Made by a program: the position numbers and the translations under genes. Below the pieces are notes generated by a model, which did no database searches, had not been told where the DNA came from, and saw nothing but the letters and a program-made list of their open reading frames with translations. 64,000 bases of DNA from Pseudomonas izuensis. Its GTDB lineage: Bacteria; Pseudomonadota; Gammaproteobacteria; Pseudomonadales; Pseudomonadaceae. Every line of letters starts with the position of its first letter. Positions within the stretch are counted from its first letter, which is position 1. The stretch lies in NCBI RefSeq assembly GCF_009861505.1, contig NZ_WTFT01000009.1, positions 250,908 to 314,907 of the forward strand, given 5' to 3'. Positions 25,540 to 35,829 of this stretch are shown piece after piece.

Positions 25540-28293
25540 GTGCTCAAGAACCTGGGAATTAAAGGCCGCGTGCTGTTGCTGACCCTGTTGCCAACCAGCC
25601 TGATGGCATTGGTGCTGGGGGGCTATTTTACCTGGATGCAGCAATCCGACCTGCAAGCCCAACTCATGCAGCGCGGCGAGATGATCGCCGAGCAACTGGC
25701 GCCGCTGGTGGCACCGGCCATGGGCCACAAGAACACCGAACTGCTGGAACGGATTGCCACCGAATCCCTGGAACAACCGGACGTGCGTGCCGTGACCTTT
25801 CTCGCGCCTGACCGCACGCCGCTGGCCCATGCCGGTCCTATCATGCTCAATCAGGCGCCCATGGGCGATGGTTCGCAGATGTTGCGCCGCAGTGGCAGCG
25901 ATGCGACACGTTATTTGCTGCCCGTGTTCGGCAAACATCGCAACCTGGCCGGTGACGTGATTCCCGATGAAGCCGACCGCCTGCTGGGCTGGGTCGAACT
26001 CGAACTGTCCCACAACGGCATGCTGCTACGCGGCTACCGCAGCCTGTTTGCCAGCCTGATGATGATCGCTGCGGGCCTCGGGGGAGCGGCGCTGTTGGCA
26101 TTGCGCATGGGGCGCACGATCAATCGACCCTTGAGCCAGATCAAGCAAGCCGTGGCCCAGCTCAAGGACGGTCATCTGGAAACCCGCCTGCCGCCCCTCG
26201 GCAGCCAGGAGCTGGATGAGCTGGCGTCCGGCATCAACCGCATGGCCGGCACCCTGCAGAACGCCCAGGAAGAATTGCAGCACAGCATCGACCAGGCCAC
26301 CGAAGACGTGCGCCAGAACCTGGAAACCATCGAGATCCAGAACATCGAGCTCGATCTGGCGCGCAAGGAAGCCCTGGAGGCGAGCCGGATCAAGTCCGAG
26401 TTCCTCGCCAACATGAGCCATGAAATCCGCACGCCGCTCAACGGCATTCTCGGTTTTACCCACCTGCTGCAAAAAAGCGAGCTGACCCCGCGCCAGCTCG
26501 ACTACCTGGGCACCATCGAAAAATCCGCCGACAGCCTGTTGGGGATCATCAATGAAATTCTCGACTTCTCGAAAATCGAGGCCGGCAAACTGGTGCTGGA
26601 CCATATTCCGTTCAACCTGCGCGACCTGCTGCAGGACACGCTGACCATCCTCGCCCCCGCCGCCCACGCCAAGCAGTTGGAGCTGGTGAGCCTGGTTTAC
26701 CGCGACACGCCGCTGTCGCTGGTGGGCGATCCGTTGCGGCTCAAACAGATCCTCACCAACCTGGTCAGCAACGCGATCAAGTTCACCCGCGAAGGCACCA
26801 TCGTTGCCCGCGCCATGCTGGAAGATGAAAACGAAGACAGCGTGCAACTGCGCATCAGCATTCAGGACACCGGCATCGGCTTGTCGAACCAGGACGTGCG
26901 CGCGCTGTTCCAAGCGTTCAGTCAGGCCGACAACTCGCTGTCCCGGCAACCTGGTGGCACGGGCCTGGGGCTGGTGATTTCCAAGCGGTTGATCGAACAA
27001 ATGGGCGGTGAAATCGGCGTCGACAGTACGCCGGGCGAAGGTTCGGAATTCTGGATCAGCCTGAGCCTGCCGAAAACCCGCGACGACGCCGAAGACCTGC
27101 CCGGCCCGCCGCTGTCCGGTCGTCGCGTGGCGGTGCTGGAAAATCACGAGCTGGCCCGCCAGGCGCTACAGCACCAACTGGAAGACTGCGGTCTGGCCGT
27201 CACCCCGTTCACCAACCTGGAAAGCCTGACCAATGGCGTGACTGTGGCTCATCAGACTGATCAGGCGATCGACCTGGCGGTACTGGGTGTCACCAGCAAC
27301 GACATGCCGCCGGAGCGCCTCAACCAGTACATCTGGGACCTCGAACACCTGGGCTGCAAAGTGCTGGTGCTGTGCCCGACCACGGAGCAGACGCTGTTCC
27401 ACCTCTCGGTGCCCAACCCTCACAGTCAGCTCCAGGCCAAACCGGCCTGCACCCGCAAGCTGCGGCGGGCGCTGTCCGATCTGGTCAACCCGCGCCAGAC
27501 CCGCAGCGAACCCGGTGAACCGGTCTCCAGCCGTGCGCCGAAAGTGCTGTGCGTCGACGACAACCCGGCCAACCTGCTGCTGGTGCAGACCCTGCTCGAA
27601 GACATGGGGGCCAAAGTGCTGGCGGTGGAAAGCGGATACGCCGCCGTCAGGGCCGTTCAGGTCGAGACGTTCGATCTGGTGCTGATGGACGTGCAGATGC
27701 CCGGCATGGACGGACGCCAGAGCACCGAGGCAATCCGCCAGTGGGAAAGCGAGCGGCATTGCACGCCGCTGCCGATCGTCGCCCTCACCGCCCACGCCAT
27801 GGCCAACGAGAAACGTGCGCTGCTGCAAAGCGGCATGGACGACTACCTGACCAAACCGATCAGCGAGCGGCAACTGGCGCAAGTGGTGTTGAAGTGGAGT
27901 GGCCTGGCGCTGCGCAACCAGAGCCCGGATCGCTCCGGCGACAGCCACGGCGGCGCCTACGAGCTGCAGGTACTGGATCACGAAGAAGGTTTGCGCCTGG
28001 CCGCCGGCAAGGCCGATCTGGCCGCGGACATGCTCGCCATGCTGCTGGCATCGCTGGAAGCAGACCGCGAAGCAATCCGCCAGGCGCAGGAAAGCCACGA
28101 CCACAATGCCCTGATCGAACGGGTTCACCGCCTGCATGGCGCCACCCGTTATTGCGGCGTACCGCAACTGCGCGCGGCCTGCCAGCGCAGCGAAACCCTG
28201 CTCAAGCAAAAGGACCCGAAGGCCTTCGGCGCGCTCGAGGAGCTAGACCGCGCGATCAACCGCCTGGCCGCCCAGGCGCGGATCAATGCCTGA
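25540..28293 (+). CDS. gacS: Global regulatory sensor kinase GacS
   Basis: A 917-residue unorthodox hybrid kinase, the expected GacS length. It starts at GTG 25540 ([20 protein letters not shown]) with GGGAGAGAGG upstream. Order: TM1 (about 10-30), periplasmic domain, TM2 ([20 protein letters not shown]), HAMP, a long coiled coil, HisKA with H294 ([13 protein letters not shown]), HATPase (DTGIGL, GGTGLGL), a pseudo-receiver stretch, a receiver with D717 ([13 protein letters not shown]) and a C-terminal Hpt with H866 ([13 protein letters not shown]). GacS phosphorylates GacA, which drives the Rsm small RNAs that control secondary metabolism and biofilm. It is flanked by ldhA, as in other pseudomonads. 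Confidence 0.96.
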   Translation: MLKNLGIKGRVLLLTLLPTSLMALVLGGYFTWMQQSDLQAQLMQRGEMIAEQLAPLVAPAMGHKNTELLERIATESLEQPDVRAVTFLAPDRTPLAHAGPIMLNQAPMGDGSQMLRRSGSDATRYLLPVFGKHRNLAGDVIPDEADRLLGWVELELSHNGMLLRGYRSLFASLMMIAAGLGGAALLALRMGRTINRPLSQIKQAVAQLKDGHLETRLPPLGSQELDELASGINRMAGTLQNAQEELQHSIDQATEDVRQNLETIEIQNIELDLARKEALEASRIKSEFLANMSHEIRTPLNGILGFTHLLQKSELTPRQLDYLGTIEKSADSLLGIINEILDFSKIEAGKLVLDHIPFNLRDLLQDTLTILAPAAHAKQLELVSLVYRDTPLSLVGDPLRLKQILTNLVSNAIKFTREGTIVARAMLEDENEDSVQLRISIQDTGIGLSNQDVRALFQAFSQADNSLSRQPGGTGLGLVISKRLIEQMGGEIGVDSTPGEGSEFWISLSLPKTRDDAEDLPGPPLSGRRVAVLENHELARQALQHQLEDCGLAVTPFTNLESLTNGVTVAHQTDQAIDLAVLGVTSNDMPPERLNQYIWDLEHLGCKVLVLCPTTEQTLFHLSVPNPHSQLQAKPACTRKLRRALSDLVNPRQTRSEPGEPVSSRAPKVLCVDDNPANLLLVQTLLEDMGAKVLAVESGYAAVRAVQVETFDLVLMDVQMPGMDGRQSTEAIRQWESERHCTPLPIVALTAHAMANEKRALLQSGMDDYLTKPISERQLAQVVLKWSGLALRNQSPDRSGDSHGGAYELQVLDHEEGLRLAAGKADLAADMLAMLLASLEADREAIRQAQESHDHNALIERVHRLHGATRYCGVPQLRAACQRSETLLKQKDPKAFGALEELDRAINRLAAQARINA

Positions 28294-28342
28294 CGCAGCG
28301 CAATTGGACTGTGAATCCTAAACGCTAAACTAACCGCACCCC

Positions 28343-28428
28343 TTGTAGGAGCTGGCTTGCCAGCGAAGGCAACCTTGAGAACAACGCAAAATTTGAGGCC
28401 GCCTTCGCTGGCAAGCCAGCTCCTACAG
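28343..28428. repeat. Paired REP element (REPIN 6)
   Basis: TGTAGGAGCTGGCTTGCCAG pairs with CTGGCAAGCCAGCTCCTACA. It lies between gacS and ldhA, in the 178-bp gap. Confidence 0.92.
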
Positions 28429-28471
28429 GATCGGGGTAGGCAGCAAAACGTGAGTTTTCCAGGAGGACCGC

Positions 28472-29464
28472 ATGCGCACGATTCTTTTCAGCAGCCAGAC
28501 CTACGACCGCGACAGTTTCCTCGCCGCCGACCAGCCGGCCGGTATCGAATTGCACTTTCAAGCAGCGCGACTGAGCCTCGATACGGCGGCGCTGGCCGAG
28601 CATCACGAGGTGGTCTGCGCCTTCATCAATGATGACCTCAGCGCCCCGGTGCTCGAATGCCTGGCTGCCGGCGGCACACGCCTGATCGCCCTACGCTCGG
28701 CCGGTTACAACCATGTCGACCTGGCAGCGGCGAAACGCCTGGGAATGGCGATTGTGCGCGTACCGGCCTATTCGCCCCATGCCGTGGCCGAGCACGCGGT
28801 GGCGCTGATCCTGGCGCTGAACCGCCGTTTGCACCGCGCCTACAACCGTACCCGCGAAGGCGATTTCAGCCTGCACGGGCTGACCGGTTTCGACTTGGCA
28901 GGCAAGACCGTCGGCGTGGTCGGCACCGGGCAGATCGGCGCGACCTTCGCCAAAATCATGAATGGCTTCGGCTGCCAACTGCTGGCCTACGACCCGTATC
29001 CCAACCCGCAGGTCGAAGCCTTGGGAGCCCGTTACCTGAGCTTGCCGCAACTGCTGGCCGAATCGCAGATCATCAGCCTGCATTGCCCGCTCAACGAACA
29101 GAGCAAGCATTTGATCAACCGCGAATCGCTGGCGCACATGCAACCGGGCGCGATGCTGATCAACACCGGCCGCGGCGGCCTGGTGGACACGCCTGCGCTG
29201 ATCGACGCATTGAAGGAGGGCCGCCTGGGTTATCTGGGGCTGGACGTGTACGAAGAGGAGGCGCAGTTGTTCTTCGAGGACCGTTCCGACTTGCCCTTGC
29301 AGGACGATGTACTGGCGCGACTGCTGACCTTCCCCAACGTGATCGTCACTGCACACCAGGCCTTCCTGACCCGCGAAGCCCTTGGGGCGATTGCCACCGT
29401 TACTTTACAAAACATTGCCGCCTGGATGGCCGGCATACCCGAAAATCGTGTCGAGGGCGACTGA
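28472..29464 (+). CDS. ldhA: D-lactate dehydrogenase (fermentative, NAD-dependent)
   Basis: A 330-residue D-2-hydroxyacid dehydrogenase that reduces pyruvate to D-lactate. The nucleotide-binding motif is GKTVGVVGTGQIGATFA (about residues 142-158). Catalytic residues are the Arg in INTGRGGLVDT, the Glu in DVYEEEAQLFFED, and the His in VTAHQAFLTREA. The FFEDRS stretch is typical of the LdhA subfamily. CCAGGAGGACC gives a strong ribosome-binding site for ATG 28472. It follows gacS, as in P. aeruginosa (PA0927-PA0928). Confidence 0.94.
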   Translation: MRTILFSSQTYDRDSFLAADQPAGIELHFQAARLSLDTAALAEHHEVVCAFINDDLSAPVLECLAAGGTRLIALRSAGYNHVDLAAAKRLGMAIVRVPAYSPHAVAEHAVALILALNRRLHRAYNRTREGDFSLHGLTGFDLAGKTVGVVGTGQIGATFAKIMNGFGCQLLAYDPYPNPQVEALGARYLSLPQLLAESQIISLHCPLNEQSKHLINRESLAHMQPGAMLINTGRGGLVDTPALIDALKEGRLGYLGLDVYEEEAQLFFEDRSDLPLQDDVLARLLTFPNVIVTAHQAFLTREALGAIATVTLQNIAAWMAGIPENRVEGD

Positions 29465-29541
29465 ACCTGATCGAAGGTCATCTGCCCGCGCCATGCTGCG
29501 CGTATGCCCGTGCTAGCATATCGCGCATATTTGGAGGACCC

Positions 29542-29976
29542 ATGGTCGAACACGATTTCCGCTACAGCCTGATGAACCCGCAACACACCCTCACCGAATG
29601 CCGCGCCCTGGTGCCGGGGCGTTATCAAGTCACCGGCAACGGCGGCTCGATTCGCAACAATGACGTGCTGGTCGTGACCCTCAAGGGTGCCAAGGACTTG
29701 TCCATGCGCCTGACCGTCGAAACGGTTCGCCACTTGATCAATCCGCCCGGCCAATGGGTCGCGGTGGCCAGTGGTCCGGTGTTCGGCGAACTGGCGATCC
29801 ATACCTGGCAAGTGAATTGCGACAGCTGCGCCAAGGAGTTGAGCTTCGAGTTCGCGGTCGACGCCAAACTGGGCAACAAGGCTGAAAAACCTGCCGCCAC
29901 TGCGCGGATTGCCGAATTGGGCTGGAAGTCCGTTGGCGAGAAACACCTTTGCCCGAAATGCCAGGAGCCTGCGTGA
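29542..29976 (+). CDS. Conserved hypothetical protein with C-terminal zinc-ribbon cysteines
   Basis: A 144-residue soluble protein; ATG 29542 follows TTTGGAGGACCC. The first 90 residues form a beta-rich domain (RYQVTGNGGSIRNNDVLVVTLKG). Two CxxC pairs follow (VNCDSCAKE, near 93-96, and LCPKCQEP near the end), likely binding one zinc. I do not recognise the family by name; PAO1 has a hypothetical gene at this position after ldhA. The next gene starts within its stop codon, so the pair is coupled. Confidence 0.72.
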   Translation: MVEHDFRYSLMNPQHTLTECRALVPGRYQVTGNGGSIRNNDVLVVTLKGAKDLSMRLTVETVRHLINPPGQWVAVASGPVFGELAIHTWQVNCDSCAKELSFEFAVDAKLGNKAEKPAATARIAELGWKSVGEKHLCPKCQEPA

Positions 29977-30380
29977 TGAAACGCCTCGCTCTGGCCGGCA
30001 TGGTCGGTGCAAGCCTGCTGGGTTGCGCCGCCGAGCCTGTGCAATTGCAACAAAACCGCAGCTACATCCTGGAGTGGATCGGCGAACGGCCGTTGATGGA
30101 TTACAGCCACCTGACCATCACCCTCGGTGAAGATGGTCGCGCCTATGGCAACGGCGGCTGCAACCACTGGTTTGCGCCCTACACTCTGGAAGGCAATAAA
30201 CTGAGCTTCGGCAAGATCGGCAGCACGCGCAAACTCTGCGCGCCGGCGCTGATGGAACAGGAAAAACGCTTCCTTCAGGCTCTGGAAAACGTGCAGCGCT
30301 GGGACGTCTCCTCGATCGAGCAGATGCGCTTCTGGCCTGCCGAAGGCAAGCCGCTGCGCTGGTGGCTGGAAGAGGGCTGA
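29976..30380 (+). CDS. META/HslJ-type lipoprotein
   Basis: A 134-residue lipoprotein. The signal MKRLALAGMVGASLLGC ends in an LLGC lipobox (Cys17). The mature part resembles the META domain (PF03724, HslJ-like): YGNGGCNHWFAPYTLEGNKLSFGKIGSTRKLCAPALMEQEKRFLQAL, with a probable Cys pair. META proteins are envelope proteins associated with heat or drug tolerance in some bacteria; the exact role is unknown. It begins at ATG 29976, sharing one base with the stop of the zinc-ribbon gene. Confidence 0.83.
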   Translation: MKRLALAGMVGASLLGCAAEPVQLQQNRSYILEWIGERPLMDYSHLTITLGEDGRAYGNGGCNHWFAPYTLEGNKLSFGKIGSTRKLCAPALMEQEKRFLQALENVQRWDVSSIEQMRFWPAEGKPLRWWLEEG

Positions 30381-30391
30381 TCACCGATTCA

Positions 30392-30460
30392 TGTGGGAGC
30401 ACAGCTTGCTGGCGATGGCGTCCCTGAGATCGCTATCGCGGGCAAGCCTTGCTCCCACAG
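30392..30460. repeat. Paired REP element (REPIN 7, mixed subtype)
   Basis: The left copy is of the GTGGGAGCACAGCTTGCTGG type and the right copy of the GGGCAAGCCTTGCTCCCAC type, so the two arms belong to different REP subtypes. It lies between convergent genes. Confidence 0.82.
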
Positions 30461-30464
30461 ACTC

Positions 30465-30932
30465 TCAATTCTTGGCCTGCAACGCCTCCAGCTTCGCCAT
30501 CACCCCCGCAGCCGTCTGCTCGCCCACCAACTGCTCCCGCACCTTGCCCTTGTTATCGATGATGTAGGTCACCGGCAATGCCTCACTGCGGGGCAGTTCG
30601 AACAACTCGGCAGGGTCCTGCGCCAGCACAGTGAATTTGATCCCGAGTTTCTCGCTGGCACTTTTCAGCTCTTCGCCCTGCACATTGTCGAAGTTGACCC
30701 CGAACACATCGATTTTCTTGTCTTTGAGCTGACCGGCCAGGGTGTTCAATTCCGGGATCTCGGTGCGGCACGGGCCGCACCATTCGGCCCAGTAGTTGAG
30801 CACCAGCCATTGTTTGTCCAGGCGCTCGGAGGCGACCTTCTGCCCGTTCTGATCGATCCCGTAGTCGTTACCGCAGCCCCCCAGCATCAACGCCCCGATG
30901 ATCGCCAATGCCGCTGCCAGTCGCCTTGTCAT
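30465..30932 (-). CDS. TlpA-family thioredoxin-like lipoprotein
   Basis: A 155-residue thiol-disulfide protein. The signal MTRRLAAALAIIGALMLGGC has a lipobox with Cys20. A thioredoxin fold follows with active site WCGPC (Cys52 and Cys55) and the cis-Pro segment EALPVTYIID. It is probably anchored in the periplasm and reduces disulfides or serves a specific maturation step. ATG 30932 follows AAGGATCACGAC. It is divergent from arsC. In PAO1 I recall a thioredoxin gene (PA0953) near arsC and wrbA. Confidence 0.88.
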   Translation of the reverse strand: MTRRLAAALAIIGALMLGGCGNDYGIDQNGQKVASERLDKQWLVLNYWAEWCGPCRTEIPELNTLAGQLKDKKIDVFGVNFDNVQGEELKSASEKLGIKFTVLAQDPAELFELPRSEALPVTYIIDNKGKVREQLVGEQTAAGVMAKLEALQAKN

Positions 30933-31046
30933 GTCGTGATCCTTGTCGAAAAAAGAATACTGCCGCGACCCATTGCCACCCAAGGTTCTGGATTACGCGT
31001 TGCACAGTTAGAATAGCCGCCACCTCACACAAGATGCGACCCGCTC

Positions 31047-31993
<947 letters not shown>

Positions 31994-31995
31994 GG

Positions 31996-32421
31996 GTGGC
32001 CAAGAAGCCGAAGATCCTGCCCGCCATCGCATGGCTCGAACCCCGTGTTCGAGCCATGCGTGTCATCAGTCTGTTGTGTTTTTTCGGTCTGGTGGGGTTG
32101 CTGTGTATCTACTACCCGCTGGTAGCCGACCTGCACGGCGCCCGGCCCTGGGTGATTTTGCTGATCGAGCTGGTGCCGCTGCTGTTGTTGGCGCCCGGCA
32201 TGGTGGTTGGTAGCCCGCGCGGGCATTCATGGATGTGTTTTGTGGTGAACCTGTATTTCATCAAGGGCGCCCTGGCCGCGTACGACCCGAACCGGCAGAT
32301 GTTCGGTTTGCTGGAAATGGGCGCGAGCCTGGCGGTGTTCTGCTCGGCGCTGTTGTTTGTGCGTTGGCGGTATCAGTTGAATCGCAAACTGGCTGGCGAG
32401 GGCGAGATTTCCGTCGCCTGA
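31996..32421 (+). CDS. DUF2069 membrane protein
   Basis: A 141-residue inner-membrane protein of about four helices (around residues 21-43, 53-70, 75-90 and 104-122). The frame is open further up, but GTG 31996 (MAKKPKILPAIAW), preceded by GGAGG in the end of wrbA, is the best start. DUF2069 proteins are short membrane proteins often located after wrbA; function unknown. It ends the arsC-wrbA-DUF2069 operon. Confidence 0.8.
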   Translation: MAKKPKILPAIAWLEPRVRAMRVISLLCFFGLVGLLCIYYPLVADLHGARPWVILLIELVPLLLLAPGMVVGSPRGHSWMCFVVNLYFIKGALAAYDPNRQMFGLLEMGASLAVFCSALLFVRWRYQLNRKLAGEGEISVA

Positions 32422-32427
32422 CCGGAC

Positions 32428-32526
32428 GCCTTCGCTGGCAAGCCAGCTCCCACATGGATTGCAGCGATCACATTTTTTGTGAACGACATGAACCCTGTAG
32501 GAGCTGGCTTGCCAGCGAATAAGGCG
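32428..32526. repeat. Paired REP element (REPIN 8)
   Basis: CTGGCAAGCCAGCTCCCACA at the left pairs with TGTAGGAGCTGGCTTGCCAG at the right, GCTCC ends facing inwards. It lies between convergent genes. Confidence 0.9.
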
Positions 32527-32534
32527 ACGCGGTC

Positions 32535-33209
32535 TCAGTGATTGACGGTGTACGCCAGCATCATCGAGATCTGGCTCATCGGCCGTCCGCCGCTTTCTTC
32601 ATGCCACCGGTTGAACACCTCCTGCACCAATGCCAGGTCGCGCAAGCTGCTCGGCACCTTGTCGATGATGCCTTGTGCATTCAACGCCGCCACCACGTCA
32701 TAGCTCGGTACGAAAGTGTCCTTGCCGACCATCCGCAGAAAACGCGGCGCCGACAGACCGCCCAATTGATGGCCGCGTTTCTTCAGGAACGTCCACAACC
32801 CGACGATATCAGTCACCGGCCAATCGGCGATCATAGCGCCGAAGCTGCCCTTTTCATGGGCCACATCCAGTACGAACTGCGCATTGCGCGGCACGCTCTT
32901 GAGCTTGCCCAGGTGGCGGATGATCCGCGCGTCCTGCATCAGGCGCTCCAGGTGTTCGGCGCTCATCAGCACGACTTTTTCCGGGTCGAACCTGAAGAAC
33001 ACCTCCTCGAAGGCCGGCCACTTGGCATCCACCAGGCTGTGCTTGAGGCCCGCGCGAAACACACGCAGCGCCATGGTCGACAGGTAACGATCGTCGGTGA
33101 TGTCGCGCAATTGCGCCGGGGTCTTGGGAACGGGCAGATGGGCTTCCAGTTCAGCGGCCGAACCGAAGCGGTTCAAGCAGTATTCATTCAGCCACTTGTA
33201 GTCGCGCAT
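32535..33209 (-). CDS. Divergent Tag-family protein (3-methyladenine DNA glycosylase I-like)
   Basis: A 224-residue protein. Residues about 45-115 align well with E. coli Tag: FDPEKVVLMSAEHLERLMQDARIIRHLGKLKSVPRNAQ matches the helix-hairpin-helix-type core, and FLKKRGHQLGGLSAPRFLRMVG matches the later LKKRGFKFVG region. However, the Tag zinc ligand Cys4 has no counterpart, and the pocket residues Glu38 and Trp46 align with Arg and His here. It may bind DNA without the usual 3-methyladenine activity, or act on another base. AGGAGAGGGC precedes ATG 33209. Confidence 0.7.
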   Translation of the reverse strand: MRDYKWLNEYCLNRFGSAAELEAHLPVPKTPAQLRDITDDRYLSTMALRVFRAGLKHSLVDAKWPAFEEVFFRFDPEKVVLMSAEHLERLMQDARIIRHLGKLKSVPRNAQFVLDVAHEKGSFGAMIADWPVTDIVGLWTFLKKRGHQLGGLSAPRFLRMVGKDTFVPSYDVVAALNAQGIIDKVPSSLRDLALVQEVFNRWHEESGGRPMSQISMMLAYTVNH

Positions 33210-33237
33210 GCCCTCTCCTGAGGAATAGACAAAAAAC

Positions 33238-33331
33238 CTGTAGGAGCTGAGCTTGCTCGCGATAGCGGTGTATCAGTCGACAAATCCGTTGAATGACACA
33301 CCGCTATCGCGAGCAAGCTCAGCTCCTACAG
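33238..33331. repeat. Paired REP element (REPIN 9)
   Basis: CTGTAGGAGCTGAGCTTGCT pairs with AGCAAGCTCAGCTCCTACAG. The symmetry continues inwards (GATAGCGGTGT against ACACCGCTATC), giving an unusually long stem of about 36 bp. Confidence 0.92.
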
Positions 33332-33336
33332 TTTGA

Positions 33337-34161
33337 TCAGAGGTTTACGACGTTGACGAAGCGCGAAGCCGCCGTCTCGTCGATCTTGAGGCTGGTGAAG
33401 TCGAACAGGTTGCGATCCGCCAGTTGCGACGGGATCACGTTCTGCAGGCTGCGGAAAATGCTTTCGGTACGGCCCGGGGTCTTGCGTTCCCAGTCCTGCA
33501 ACATTTCCTTGACCACCTGGCGTTGCAGGTTTTCCTGGGAACCGCAGAGATTGCACGGGATGATCGGGAATTGCTTGAGGTCCGAATAGGCCTGGATGTC
33601 TTTTTCGCTACAGTAGGCCAGCGGACGGATCACCACGTTGCGACCATCGTCGGCCCGCAGTTTCGGCGGCATGGCCTTGAGCGAACCGTTGAAGAACATG
33701 TTCAGGAAGAAGGTCTCGACGATGTCGTCGCGATGATGTCCCAGGGCCATCTTGGTCGCGCCGATTTCATCGGCAAAGGTGTAGAGCGTGCCACGACGCA
33801 GGCGTGAGCAGAGCGAGCAAGTGGTCTTGCCCTCAGGAACAAGCTCCTTGACCACCGAGTAGGTGTCTTTCTCGACAATGTGGTACTCGATGCCCAGCTC
33901 CTTGAGATAGGCCGGCAATACGTGCTCGGGGAACCCCGGCTGCTTCTGGTCCATGTTCACGGCCACGATGTCGAACTTGATCGGTGCGACCTTCTGCAGG
34001 TGCATCAGCACATCGAGCATGGTGTAGCTGTCCTTGCCACCGGACAGGCAGACCATGACCTTGTCGCCGTCTTCAATCATGTTGAAATCGGCGACAGCCT
34101 CACCAGCCTGGCGGCGAAGGCGCTTTTGCAGTTTGTTCTGGTTGACCGTAAGAGTGCCCAT
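33337..34161 (-). CDS. ttcA: tRNA 2-thiocytidine biosynthesis protein TtcA
   Basis: A 274-residue tRNA-modifying enzyme that thiolates C32. The PP-loop [11 protein letters not shown] is at about residues 40-50. Cysteine pairs bind the [4Fe-4S] cluster: [15 protein letters not shown] and [18 protein letters not shown] 34161 ([15 protein letters not shown]) fits the family; the frame is open 40 codons further up into a terminator-like hairpin. The gene is divergent from the Yip1 gene across 283 bp. Confidence 0.94.
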   Translation of the reverse strand: MGTLTVNQNKLQKRLRRQAGEAVADFNMIEDGDKVMVCLSGGKDSYTMLDVLMHLQKVAPIKFDIVAVNMDQKQPGFPEHVLPAYLKELGIEYHIVEKDTYSVVKELVPEGKTTCSLCSRLRRGTLYTFADEIGATKMALGHHRDDIVETFFLNMFFNGSLKAMPPKLRADDGRNVVIRPLAYCSEKDIQAYSDLKQFPIIPCNLCGSQENLQRQVVKEMLQDWERKTPGRTESIFRSLQNVIPSQLADRNLFDFTSLKIDETAASRFVNVVNL

Positions 34162-34203
34162 GACGCGAAATCCGTGAGGTGTGACGAAAGGCGGGCATTT
34201 TAC

Positions 34204-34233
34204 GCAAAAACCCCGCCAGGGCGAAGCGCCCTG
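34204..34233 (-). promoter_or_regulatory. Terminator-like hairpin in the ttcA leader
   Basis: On the minus strand CAGGGCG-CTT-CGCCCTG is followed by GGCGGGGTTTTTGCG, i.e. stem plus T-run, about 40 bp before the ttcA ATG. No minus-strand gene lies upstream, so it is either a leader attenuator or precedes the true promoter (TAAAAT just after it). The rest of the 283-bp gap shows no other structure. Confidence 0.4.
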
Positions 34234-34444
34234 ACGGACCGCATCCCCATGGTCAGATGCAACCGCGATTACCCGTGTCATTTACAGCGCAATTTGCTCT
34301 AAGCCCCTTCACCTTGTAAGGGAAACTCCTTCCTATACTGCGTCATAAGGTCGCATTCTAATCCAGACCTATTACTTACTTGGCCGCATTGGCCCGTAGG
34401 CGCTCCACTGGGGGGCGACGGTAAAAACAAGAGGAGTGACTGGC

Positions 34445-35047
34445 ATGATCCATCACGTAGTGGGGCTCTTCACCCACCCTGACCAGGAATGGAAAGAAAT
34501 TCGTGGCGACCAGGAGGAAAGCATCAGCCACATGTACTTGACCCACACGCTGATTCTGGCGGCAATTCCAGCAGTATCGGCGTTCATCGGCACCACGCAA
34601 GTCGGTTGGGTTATCGGCAGCCGAGCGCCAGTGATGTTGACGATGGAAAGTGCACTATGGATGTCGATCATGTCGTACGTGGCGATGCTTGGCGGCGTTG
34701 CGGTAATGGGCGCGTTCATCCACTGGATGGCCCGCACCTATGACGCCAACCCGAGCCTGGCCCGCTGCGTCGCTTTTGCAACCTATACCGCGACACCGCT
34801 GTTCATCGGCGGTCTGGCGGCACTGTATCCACACTTGTGGCTGGGGATGATCATCGGCACCGCAGCGATCTGCTACACGGTCTACCTGCTGTATGTCGGG
34901 CTACCGACGTTCATGAACATACCAACTGACGAGGGATTCCTGTTTTCCAGTTCCGTACTCGCCGTAGGCCTTGTGGTGCTGGTGGCCATCATGGCGTTCA
35001 CCGTAATTGTCTGGGGACTCGGCGTGGGGCCGGTCTACACCAATTAA
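34445..35047 (+). CDS. Yip1-family inner-membrane protein
   Basis: A 200-residue protein with about five membrane helices (roughly residues 33-55, 66-95, 110-130, 133-152 and 165-190). It has the family's N-terminal VVGLFTHPDQEWKEIRG motif typical of bacterial YIP1/DUF1282 proteins. ATG 34445 follows GAGGAG. It is monocistronic: a terminator starts 34 bp after the stop. The function in bacteria is unknown. Confidence 0.82.
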   Translation: MIHHVVGLFTHPDQEWKEIRGDQEESISHMYLTHTLILAAIPAVSAFIGTTQVGWVIGSRAPVMLTMESALWMSIMSYVAMLGGVAVMGAFIHWMARTYDANPSLARCVAFATYTATPLFIGGLAALYPHLWLGMIIGTAAICYTVYLLYVGLPTFMNIPTDEGFLFSSSVLAVGLVVLVAIMAFTVIVWGLGVGPVYTN

Positions 35048-35080
35048 TATCACGTCACCTAAAACTAGATCTGCCAACAC

Positions 35081-35103
35081 AGGCCGCCGCAAGGCGGCCT
35101 TTT
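35081..35103 (+). terminator. Rho-independent terminator after the Yip1 gene
   Basis: AGGCCGCC pairs with GGCGGCCT around a GCAA tetraloop, followed by TTTT. Confidence 0.9.
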
Positions 35104-35204
35104 AATGCTTGAACAACTGGAACGGCTACGACCATTCGGCGCTTGAGCGATTCGCAAGGCCTGGGGGTTGCGGCATACTCGACGTCTCTGGAGATCCATC
35201 AAGC

Positions 35205-35699
35205 ATGCCCGAGCAACTCAATTCCCGCGTCGAAGACTGTTTCCAACAAGCCGAATCCTTTTTCAAACGACCTTTCAAACGCCCCGTGGTGAGCCTCAAG
35301 CTGCGCGGACAAAAAGCCGGCGTTGCGCATTTGCACGAGAACCTGCTGCGCTTCAACCCGCAGTTGTACCGGGAAAACACCGAAGATTTCCTCAAGCAGA
35401 CCGTGGCCCACGAAGTCGCGCACCTGATCGCCCATCAATTGTTTGGCGACCGCATCCAGCCCCATGGCGAAGAGTGGCAATTGATCATGCGCGGTGTGTA
35501 TGAACTGCCGCCCAATCGTTGCCACACCTACGACGTCAAACGCCGCAGCGTGACCCGCTACATCTACAAATGCCCGTGCGCCGACAGCGATTTCCCGTTT
35601 TCGGCACAGCGCCATAGCCTGGTGAGACAGGGGCGGCGGTATTTGTGCCGGCGCTGCCGCAGTACGCTGGTGTTCAGTGGGGAAATGCGGGTCGAGTAG
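35205..35699 (+). CDS. sprT: SprT-family zinc metallopeptidase-like protein
   Basis: A 164-residue cytosolic protein. The HExxH-type motif is HEVAHLIAHQ (about residues 68-77), with a downstream GEEW...LIMRGVYE segment. A C-terminal zinc ribbon follows: YKCPCADSD and YLCRRCRSTL. This is the SprT architecture, related to the eukaryotic SPRTN protease domain; the bacterial role is not well established. ATG 35205 is preceded by CTGGAG. Its 3' side is a REP pair. Confidence 0.87.
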   Translation: MPEQLNSRVEDCFQQAESFFKRPFKRPVVSLKLRGQKAGVAHLHENLLRFNPQLYRENTEDFLKQTVAHEVAHLIAHQLFGDRIQPHGEEWQLIMRGVYELPPNRCHTYDVKRRSVTRYIYKCPCADSDFPFSAQRHSLVRQGRRYLCRRCRSTLVFSGEMRVE

Positions 35700-35714
35700 T
35701 TGGGTGACTGCGCT

Positions 35715-35819
35715 GGCCTCATCGCGGGCAAGCCTTGCTCCCACAGGTTTCATTGTCGTTCACAAATTTTGTGATCAAAGCTGATCCCTGTGGGAGCAAG
35801 GCTTGCCCGCGATGAGGCC
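35715..35819. repeat. Paired REP element (REPIN 10)
   Basis: GCGGGCAAGCCTTGCTCCCA pairs with TGGGAGCAAGGCTTGCCCGC, GCTCC ends facing inwards. It is flanked by GGCCTCATC and GATGAGGCC, which extend the symmetry. It lies between convergent genes. Confidence 0.92.
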
Positions 35820-35829
35820 GGTATAGGCG

